Assembly: GCA_963665195.1 (NCBI GenBank)
Contig: OY762070.1
Span: 434,001-498,000, forward strand
Origin: VXYL01 sp963665195
GTDB taxonomy: Bacteria; Pseudomonadota; Gammaproteobacteria; Pseudomonadales; Azotimanducaceae
Length of the DNA: 64,000 bases
Direction: 5' to 3'
Below are positions 58,586 to 64,000 of the stretch, piece by piece (position 1 is the first letter of the stretch; each line of letters opens with the position of its first letter). The position numbers were made by a program, and so were the translations under genes. The notes under the pieces are model-generated. The model did not search any database. It saw nothing but the letters and a program-made list of their open reading frames with translations, and had not been told where the DNA came from.

Positions 58586-59521
58586 TCAGCTCGCGCTGCC
58601 AGCGTCGGTTGCCCGCAACGCGGAGAGCTCGGCGCGCAGCGCCGCCGCCTCGCGTTCCAGCCTTTCGCGCGCAGCTTCGGACTCGGCCAAGGCGGTCTCG
58701 GACTCGGCCAGTGCGGCTACCACCTCTTTGTGGCTGGGAAACACCCTCTTGGCGACCGGGTCCCACCAGCCGAGCTCGGTCGCCTCGTCCACGAAAACCA
58801 CGAGGCCGAGCAGTTCGCTGCGAATGCCGACGCCGAGGCCTTCGTGCAGCGCCGTGCGTACATGCCGGTAGCGGCCCGCCGAGTCGAGCTGGTATGCCGT
58901 CAGCCGGTCTCGCCGCGGGTTGTCCCGCCCGTCGTAGATGAAGTACTCCTTGATGCCGAGCCGCTCGTACAGGTCGCGCTTGAAGACATAGTCCCTTCTC
59001 CAAGTGCTCTTGGACACCACCTCCAGCACGAAGTCCGGCACCTTGCCATCGTTCCAGGTCTGGTAGGAACTCCGGTGCCGGCCCGGCCGCACGCCGAAGG
59101 CCACCATCACGTCCGGCACCACGAACGGCGCATAGCGGGTCGCCGCAAGCTGGTCGCCCTCGTCGTGCGCCACTGCACCACGCTCGTCCCGCGGCAGGTA
59201 GTACAAGCCGAGGTCGACGCCGACCGTCACGTCTTCGCGGTCCGCGTACCACTCCTCCAGCACATGGCCAGCGTGGTCCATCGTGTGGCGTTGATCGATG
59301 TTATCCACGATCGGCTTCGCTTCGCACATGAGATCGGCGTCGCCCAGCTTCATCAGCTCGGCGTTGCTGAGCGGCTCGCCGCGCAGCGGCGGCGGCGGGA
59401 ACCAGGAGGCAAGGTCGCTGGGGCCGAGCTTCATCAGCTCGGCGTTGCTGAGCGGCTGGCCGACCGGCCGCCGCCTCCCGCGTACGGTGGCAAGTTCGAT
59501 TTCGGGCGCGGCTTCGGCCAT
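58586..59521 (-). CDS. Uma2-family putative restriction endonuclease with internal duplication
   Basis: The 311-residue protein has a Uma2 nuclease core (PD-(D/E)XK): DNIDQRHTMDHAGHVLEEWY, PFVVPDVMVAFGVRPG, VPDFVLEVVSKSTWRRDY (D...E-x-SK) and YERLGIKEYFIYDG. Upstream of it, QPLSNAELMKLG and EPLSNAELMKLG are duplicated, 27 residues apart. The C-terminus is a coiled coil (ESETALAESEAARERLEREA). Uma2 proteins are abundant in cyanobacteria and plants-associated bacteria and are proposed nucleases of uncertain role. The start is the ATG preceded by AAGGAG. It converges with the VOC gene. Confidence 0.85.
   Translation of the reverse strand: MAEAAPEIELATVRGRRRPVGQPLSNAELMKLGPSDLASWFPPPPLRGEPLSNAELMKLGDADLMCEAKPIVDNIDQRHTMDHAGHVLEEWYADREDVTVGVDLGLYYLPRDERGAVAHDEGDQLAATRYAPFVVPDVMVAFGVRPGRHRSSYQTWNDGKVPDFVLEVVSKSTWRRDYVFKRDLYERLGIKEYFIYDGRDNPRRDRLTAYQLDSAGRYRHVRTALHEGLGVGIRSELLGLVVFVDEATELGWWDPVAKRVFPSHKEVVAALAESETALAESEAARERLEREAAALRAELSALRATDAGSAS
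59346..59457. repeat. 31-base direct repeat, 81-base period, inside the Uma2 gene
   Basis: An identical 31-base segment (starting AGCTTCATCAGCTCGGCGTT) occurs at 59346-59376 and again at 59427-59457. The 81-base period keeps the frame, so the gene encodes LSNAELMKLG twice. It looks like a recent in-frame tandem duplication and is a site where slippage could change copy number. Confidence 0.9.
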
Positions 59522-60022
59522 GCGTCTGCTCCTTCGATCCATTCGCGTCGAAGTCCGGACTGTCGCCACCGTAGCACACCGTGGCCTGTCCGGGCCGGCC
59601 ATGCGCCACCTCGCTTGCGGTGTCTGCGCTTGGGGTCGGGGTGTGGGGCATCGCCTTAGTCCGGAGACGTTCGCGGTATGGGAATGGTGGACAGTGGCGC
59701 CGCGCTCGCGCTACGGCAGATGTCGTACAAGCCAGATTGCGCTGCGGATCCGGCGCGTGCTGGCGCTCGACGACGGTGGAACGCCGGAGTGCGCGTGGGC
59801 CGGGTGCCGGCAAAGGTTTTTTGGCCGTACAACCGCGTGCGTGGGCGAAGCGCTTTGGGCGGCTCCGAGCGATTCGAGCGGACAGCGAGGCGGCGGCGTC
59901 GCCGAGATCCTCGTCTTGAGCCGCGAATCGAAGACGCAGTGCCCGGTGCCGCGGCTAGACTCCCTTGTGCTGCGGTGCTGCGCCTCTGCCGGGCGCCCAC
60001 GACGTTGGAGGACGCGGGAGCG
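59522..60022 (+). other. 501-base gap between the Uma2 and permease genes
   Basis: No intact gene is evident. It contains the divergent promoter zone of the Uma2 gene (59522-59580), the HNH-like remnant described separately (about 59646-59835) and about 190 bases of further coding-like but stop-interrupted sequence before the permease ATG at 60023. Confidence 0.5.
59646..59835 (+). pseudogene. Possible remnant of a DUF222-type HNH endonuclease
   Basis: One frame reads GHRLSPETFAVWEWW then RTSQIALRIRRVLALDDGG and CAWAGCRQRFF. This resembles the order of the HNH-endonuclease/DUF222 family: a P-L-S-x-E-T-x-R segment, then R-T-R-x-I-P-P-A-I-R-R-A-L-x-x-R-D-G-G, then C-x-x-P-G-C-x-x-R. The essential His residues downstream are missing (ACVGEALW follows instead) and no start or natural end is visible. 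I treat it as a decayed fragment, low confidence. Confidence 0.3.
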
Positions 60023-61333
60023 ATGACGAACGGCTTGCTGGCCGCTGCGGAACGGCGCTTCGGCGTCGAGGCGCAAGGCTCGTCCTGGCGGCGGGAGGCC
60101 GTCGCGGGCGCGTCGACGTTCTTGGCGATGGCCTACATCACCGTCGCGAACCCGACCATCCTGGCGGCGGCGGGCATGGACTTCGGCGCCGTCTTCGTCG
60201 CGACCTGCCTCGCCGCGGCGTTCGGCACGCTGGCGATGGGCCTGCTCGCCAACTACCCCGTCGCGCTGGCGCCCGGCATGGGCCAGAACGCCTATTTCGC
60301 CTACGCTGTCGTGGTGGGAATGGGCGTGTCCTGGCAGACCGCCCTCGGCGCGGTGTTCGTCTCTGGTCTGCTGTTCGTCGCCGTGAGCGTCCTGCCCGTG
60401 CGCGAATGGATCATCAACGGCATCCCGAAGAACCTCAAGTTCGGCACCACCGGCGGCATCGGCCTGTTCCTCGCGTTCATCGCGATGCAGAACGCCGGGG
60501 TGGTGGCGAGCCACCCGGCGACGCTCGTCGCGTTCGGCGAGTTGGCGAGTTTCGCTCCGGTGGCGGCGCTGCTCGGTTTCGTGCTGATCGTCGCGCTCGC
60601 CGCCCGTCGGGTTCCCGGCGCCGTGCTGATCGGCATGGTCGCCGTCGCCGCCGCGGGATGGATCGGCGGCAGTGCCAGCTTCCATGGCATCGCGGCGGCG
60701 CCGCCATCGCTGGCGCCCGTCGCCCTGCAGCTGGACGTGGCGGGCGTCTTGGAGGTGGCTCTCCTGGCCGTCGTGCTCGCGCTGCTGCTGGTCGACGTCT
60801 TCGACACGGCCGGCACCCTCGTCGGCGTCGGAACCCGTGCCGGGCTCACGACGGCGGACGGTCGCCTGCCGCGGCTCAGGGGCGCATTGCTGGCCGACTC
60901 GGGGGCGACGGTGTTCGGGGCGCTGGTCGGCACATCCTCCACTACCAGCTACATCGAGAGTGCGGCCGGCGTCGAATCGGGTGGCCGCACGGGTTTCGCT
61001 TCCGTCGTCGTGGCGGCCCTGTTCCTGCTCTGCCTGCTGTTCGCGCCCCTGGCGCAGAGCTTCCCGGCCTACGCCACCGCGGCCGCGCTGCTGTTCGTCG
61101 CCACGCTGATGCTGCGCAGCCTGTCCGACATCGACTGGGCCGATCCGACCGAGGCGGCGCCGGCCGCCATCGCGGCCATCGCCATGCCGCTCAGCTTCTC
61201 CATCGCCGACGGCATCGGCCTCGGCTTCATCGCCTACGCTGCGGCCAAGATTCTTGCCGGGCGGCCGCGCCAATGCCCGCTCGCGGTGTACGTCGTGGCG
61301 GCGATCTTCGCGGTGAAGTTCGCCTTGGCCTGA
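60023..61333 (+). CDS. NCS2-family purine permease, AzgA-like
   Basis: The 436-residue protein has about 12-14 hydrophobic spans and the AzgA/PbuG-like signatures: FLAMAYITVANPTILAAAGM near the start, APGMGQNAYFAYAVV, and VFGALVGTSSTTSYIESAAG plus VESGGRTGFAS. These proton-linked carriers import hypoxanthine, guanine or adenine. The ATG giving MTNGLLAAAERRFG is preceded by GGGAG; upstream in-frame codons are not similar to the family. It is alone on its strand and ends 94 bases before a convergent small gene. Confidence 0.93.
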   Translation: MTNGLLAAAERRFGVEAQGSSWRREAVAGASTFLAMAYITVANPTILAAAGMDFGAVFVATCLAAAFGTLAMGLLANYPVALAPGMGQNAYFAYAVVVGMGVSWQTALGAVFVSGLLFVAVSVLPVREWIINGIPKNLKFGTTGGIGLFLAFIAMQNAGVVASHPATLVAFGELASFAPVAALLGFVLIVALAARRVPGAVLIGMVAVAAAGWIGGSASFHGIAAAPPSLAPVALQLDVAGVLEVALLAVVLALLLVDVFDTAGTLVGVGTRAGLTTADGRLPRLRGALLADSGATVFGALVGTSSTTSYIESAAGVESGGRTGFASVVVAALFLLCLLFAPLAQSFPAYATAAALLFVATLMLRSLSDIDWADPTEAAPAAIAAIAMPLSFSIADGIGLGFIAYAAAKILAGRPRQCPLAVYVVAAIFAVKFALA

Positions 61334-61427
61334 CCAATACAGCTCTGATCCCTACCGCCTAGATCGCGCTGTTGAACGACACGCCACGATTGCCGGTGGA
61401 GCGCGTCGATCTGCGATGCGAACGGAC

Positions 61428-61802
61428 TCAGGGGAGTCCGGGAGGCGTCGACAAGCCGACGGTGGCTTCCGGTATCGCCGTCCGATGTGCGCCGACGCCG
61501 GTCGTGGCAGGGGAGCGATCTGCACCGCGGTCGGCTGGGGACGCGTTGGGCCAACCAAAGAGCCCGATGATGGCCACGATCAACGCGAAGATGGCGATGA
61601 TCGTCCCGACGAACCACCTTCGATCTACCTTTAGGTCATCCTTCGAGACCAGGTTCCCAACCCGTTCCAAGACCACGTCCAGCCGACCATTCAACTGGGC
61701 GATGTCGGTCTTCGTCGCGGAGTTGTCCTTCAGGTGATTGACTCGCTCTTCCAACCGTACGAGCCGTTCCGCGTCGCCATGGTCGCCGTTCCCTGCTCCC
61801 AC
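61428..61802 (-). CDS. Small membrane protein with coiled coil
   Basis: The 124-residue protein has a charged heptad-like region (RLVRLEERVNHLKDNSATKT, then LNGRLDVVLERVGNLVSK) followed by one membrane helix (TIIAIFALIVAIIGLFGW) and a disordered C-terminal tail. This layout recalls XhlA/DUF1640-type or bacteriophage-like small membrane proteins, but I cannot name a family. The start is GTG at 61800-61802 with AAGG upstream. It probably belongs with the 99-residue gene upstream on the same strand. Function unknown. Confidence 0.5.
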   Translation of the reverse strand: MGAGNGDHGDAERLVRLEERVNHLKDNSATKTDIAQLNGRLDVVLERVGNLVSKDDLKVDRRWFVGTIIAIFALIVAIIGLFGWPNASPADRGADRSPATTGVGAHRTAIPEATVGLSTPPGLP

Positions 61803-61847
61803 CGTCGTTCGCCTTGGTGTGGGCCTGGGTTTTGAGGGGGACGACGC

Positions 61848-62147
61848 TCATCGCGACTCCCTCCACTCGTCGATCTTCTCCCACGACGAGCGTTCGGCGA
61901 AGCCGTTGTACCCGTCCATCGGCAGGACGATGCAAGACCAGTCCGCACGGCAGCCCCGGGCAGCCACGCCCAGCTTCTTCAGCACATCGCCGCAGGTGGT
62001 GACCTCGTCCGATGCAACAACCCAAGCGTCCTCGGTGAACTGCACCGACTGGTCGAACGCATCCTGGACGAAAGAGGAGTCGTGTCCGCGTTCGGACTCA
62101 TCTGCCGAGTCGTCCTCGCGTAGAACGACGAAATAAACGTAACTCAC
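61848..62147 (-). CDS. Hypothetical protein, 99 residues
   Basis: The protein reads SYVYFVVLREDDSADESERG, then SFVQDAFDQSVQFTEDAW and VLKKLGVAARGCRADWSCIV and a WEKIDEWRESR end. It is acidic, with no membrane segment or known motif. It begins at an ATG and is separated from hisG by 142 bases in which I see no gene, and from the coiled-coil gene by 45 bases. The even composition supports a real gene, but there is no homology I can name. Confidence 0.5.
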   Translation of the reverse strand: MSYVYFVVLREDDSADESERGHDSSFVQDAFDQSVQFTEDAWVVASDEVTTCGDVLKKLGVAARGCRADWSCIVLPMDGYNGFAERSSWEKIDEWRESR

Positions 62148-62289
62148 GCAGACTCTCCCTGACCGACAAGGACCTCGTGACGCAAGGCGTAGCGTAGCAG
62201 GACTCGGACGATTTGCGGCGTGGCTGTCGGCAGTCGGCTCTGCCGCTGGGCACCACGCTCGACATCGGCATGACCGCAGCGCGGCCTTG

Positions 62290-63174
62290 CTACTCGATCA
62301 CCTTGTTGATCGGGAACTCGACGATGCCGGTGGCACCCGCTTTCTTGAGCTCCGGCACGAGCACCCGCACCGTGGTTTCCTCGATGATCGTGCTGATGGC
62401 GACCCAGTCGGGGTCCGAAAGGTGCGAGATCGTGGGGTTGCGCAGCGCCGGCAGGAGCCCGGTGACGGCGCCCAGGTCTTCGTTGCGGACGTTCATCATC
62501 AGCCCGACGCGGCCTTCTGCGGCCAGGCACGAGCCGAGCATCAGGGCGATGTTGTCGAGCTTGGCCTTCTTCCAAGGGTCCTTGCAGGCGTCGTGATTGG
62601 CGATCAGCCGCGGCGTGCTGGTGAGCACTTCGTCGACGATGCGCAGGTTGTTGGCGCGCAGCGAACTGCCGGTCTCGGTGATCTCGACGATGGCGTCTGC
62701 AAGCCGTGGCGGCTTCACCTCGGTGGCGCCCCAGGAGAACTCCACCTGCGCCTCGACGCCGTGCCGAGCGAGGTAGCCGCGCGTCAGATTCACCACCTCG
62801 GTGGCGACGCGCTTGCCTTGCAGATCGGCCACGCTCCGCACCTCGGAGTCGTTCGGCACGCAGAGCACCCAGCGGCTCGGCCGGCGGCTCACCTTGGAGA
62901 ACACGAACTCGTCGATCTCGGCCACGTCGGCACCGGTCTCCACCACCCAGTCGTGGCCGGTGATGCCGGCATCGAGCACGCCCTGCTCGACATAGCGCGC
63001 CATCTCCTGGGCGCGCACCAGCAGGCAGTCGATCTCCGGGTCGTCGATCTCCGGGTAGTAGGAGCGGCTCGGAAAGCCGATGCGGTAGCCGGCGCGCTCG
63101 AAAAGGTCCGCGCAGGCGTTCTGCAGGCTGCCGGACGGGATGCCGAGATTCAGGACGCCGGTCGTGTCGGGCAT
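62290..63174 (-). CDS. hisG: ATP phosphoribosyltransferase, long form
   Basis: The 294-residue protein is the long (homohexameric) HisG with its own regulatory domain, needing no HisZ. It starts GVLNLGIPSGSLQNACADLF and has GVLDAGITGHDWVVE, IVEITETGSSLRANNLRIV (the phosphate-binding E-x-x-x-T-G-x-S), and a C-terminal ACT-like tail AGATGIVEFPINKVIE. It carries out the first step of histidine synthesis and is normally feedback-inhibited by histidine. hisI lies just upstream (6 bases), so they form an operon. Confidence 0.95.
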   Translation of the reverse strand: MPDTTGVLNLGIPSGSLQNACADLFERAGYRIGFPSRSYYPEIDDPEIDCLLVRAQEMARYVEQGVLDAGITGHDWVVETGADVAEIDEFVFSKVSRRPSRWVLCVPNDSEVRSVADLQGKRVATEVVNLTRGYLARHGVEAQVEFSWGATEVKPPRLADAIVEITETGSSLRANNLRIVDEVLTSTPRLIANHDACKDPWKKAKLDNIALMLGSCLAAEGRVGLMMNVRNEDLGAVTGLLPALRNPTISHLSDPDWVAISTIIEETTVRVLVPELKKAGATGIVEFPINKVIE

Positions 63175-63180
63175 GGGCGG

Positions 63181-63573
63181 TCAGGCCTTGGCGCCGTACA
63201 CGGCTTCGGGATCGAAGACCCGCTCGGCGATCACCCGCGCCTTGCCGGATTCGACGTCCACCTCGCGGAAGAAGCAGCTCGCGTAGCCCTCGTGGCAGGC
63301 CGCGCCGCCGAGCTGCTCCACCTTGACGAGCACCGCGTCGGAGTCGCAGTCGTAGTAGATGTGCCGCAGAATCTGCGTGTGGCCGCTCTCCTCGCCCTTG
63401 CGCCACAGCCGCTGGCGACTGCGGCTGTAGTAGCACACGCGCCCCGTCGTCAGCGTCTCCGCGTAGGCAGCGTCGTTCATGTAGGCGAGCATCAGCACGT
63501 CGCCGGTCTCGGCATCCTGGGCGATGGCGGGCACCAGCGGGGTTTTGGCGAAGTCCGGGCCGTCGTGGGGCAT
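63181..63573 (-). CDS. hisI: Phosphoribosyl-AMP cyclohydrolase
   Basis: The 130-residue protein is a monofunctional HisI, without the HisE domain. Visible features are DVLMLAYMNDAAYAETLTTG, YYSRSRQRLWRKGEESGHTQ and the metal site region YYDCDSDAVLVKVEQLGGAA then CHEGYASCFFR (Asp trio with Cys ligands). It opens the adenine ring of phosphoribosyl-AMP in histidine synthesis. It precedes hisG by 6 bases. The start used (MPHDGPDFAKTPLVPAI) fits the family. Confidence 0.95.
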   Translation of the reverse strand: MPHDGPDFAKTPLVPAIAQDAETGDVLMLAYMNDAAYAETLTTGRVCYYSRSRQRLWRKGEESGHTQILRHIYYDCDSDAVLVKVEQLGGAACHEGYASCFFREVDVESGKARVIAERVFDPEAVYGAKA

Positions 63574-63661
63574 CGATCTGCGTGGCCGTGGCCAAAGGGC
63601 GGCGCATCATAGCAGCGCGGGCGGACGGGAACGCCCTTCGAGTCGAGCCAACTTGGACGAG

Positions 63662-64000
63662 TCAGGACTGCCGCGCGTGGACGGCGCCGCGGGCGATCAA
63701 TGCCTCCACCTGAGCGTCCGAGAGGCCTGCTTCGGTGAGCACCTCCCGGGTGTGGCGGCCGAGGGGCGGAGATGCCGCGCCGGCGGCAAGCGGCGTCGCC
63801 GAGAACTTCACCGGCGGCGCGACCACTGTCATGGCGCCGAGTTCCTCGTGCTCGACCCGCACCGTGTAGTCGTTCGCCAGCACCTGTTCGTCGTCGAGCA
63901 CCTGGTCCTTGAGCAGCACCGGCCCGGCTGGCACGCCGACGCCCTTGAAGACTTCCAGCCAATGCCGCACCGGTCGCGAGCCGAGTGCGGCGGCGGTGCG
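63662..64000 (-). CDS. CaiB/BaiF CoA-transferase, C-terminal part (runs off the right edge)
   Basis: The frame is open to the edge of the window; the visible C-terminal 112 residues begin RTAAALGSRPVRHWLEVFKG and include VGVPAGPVLLKDQVLDDEQV, MTVVAPPVKFSATPLA and HTREVLTEAGLSDAQVEALI. These are typical of the last third of family III CoA-transferases. The catalytic half lies outside the window. The 88-base gap to hisI contains no gene. Confidence 0.87.
   Translation of the reverse strand, partial: RTAAALGSRPVRHWLEVFKGVGVPAGPVLLKDQVLDDEQVLANDYTVRVEHEELGAMTVVAPPVKFSATPLAAGAASPPLGRHTREVLTEAGLSDAQVEALIARGAVHARQS

Noticed and set aside
1..64000. tRNA, rRNA or intact insertion sequence
   Set aside because: None could be recognised by eye; no transposase-like protein or cloverleaf with a clear anticodon arm was found.

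Overview
This is a GC-rich (roughly two-thirds G+C by eye), densely packed bacterial chromosome segment with about 60 protein genes and no rRNA, tRNA, CRISPR array or intact insertion sequence that I could see. The gene content suggests an uncultivated, probably marine or host-associated proteobacterium, most likely gammaproteobacterial: a NtrC/sigma-54-type ammonium operon, a c5-like cytochrome, ComM, HPPD, a long-form HisG, and many PhyH dioxygenases, CaiB/BaiF CoA-transferases and amidohydrolases. This placement is inference, because no phylogenetic marker is present. Many starts are GTG or TTG, and neighbouring genes often overlap by 4 bases.

Layout. 1-3.6 kb: 3' part of a biotin-dependent acyl-CoA carboxylase alpha subunit, a cytochrome c, and comM. 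3.6-6.5 kb: a nitrogen-control region (NtrC-like palindrome plus -24/-12 promoter) driving a TorF-type porin, PII protein and AmtB, closed by a strong terminator. 6.5-9.7 kb: a solute-binding protein, a short tandem repeat, a nucleotidyltransferase/partner pair and a PhyH dioxygenase. 9.8-17.4 kb: a six-gene, tightly spaced export-rich operon (two exported proteins of one family, a DUF6152 protein, an amidohydrolase, a quinoprotein lipoprotein and a quinoprotein-cytochrome c), apparently a periplasmic oxidation module of unknown substrate. 17.3-25.5 kb: PhyH, esterases, two PD-(D/E)XK-type genes (one frameshifted), an HpcH-type aldolase and a D-aminoacylase-like enzyme. 25.5-31.8 kb: HPPD plus a frameshifted VOC gene, a divergent Lrp/AsnC regulator, a FEN-like exonuclease, a CoA-transferase, NIPSNAP and amine-oxidase-like genes. 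31.8-36.7 kb: a solute-binding protein, an OxlT-like MFS carrier, a HAMP membrane sensor and an amidase.

36.7-41 kb holds a mevalonate-pathway cluster: diphosphomevalonate decarboxylase, a GHMP kinase fitting phosphomevalonate kinase, and a single polypeptide joining class II HMG-CoA reductase to mevalonate kinase. Together these cover HMG-CoA to isopentenyl diphosphate. HMG-CoA synthase and IPP isomerase are not in the window.

41-64 kb: an orphan HigA antitoxin, two more PhyH genes around an orphan response regulator, aroA, an acyl-CoA dehydrogenase, a DUF4143 ATPase, a coupled trio (exported methyltransferase, 2-hydroxyacid dehydrogenase, acyl-CoA ligase), an aldolase, a frameshifted enoyl-CoA hydratase, a VRR-NUC nuclease coupled to an XPD/DinG-type helicase, a Uma2 protein, an AzgA-like purine permease, hisG-hisI and a CoA-transferase running off the end. 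Three otherwise well-conserved genes carry apparent single-base frameshifts, which may reflect assembly error rather than biology.
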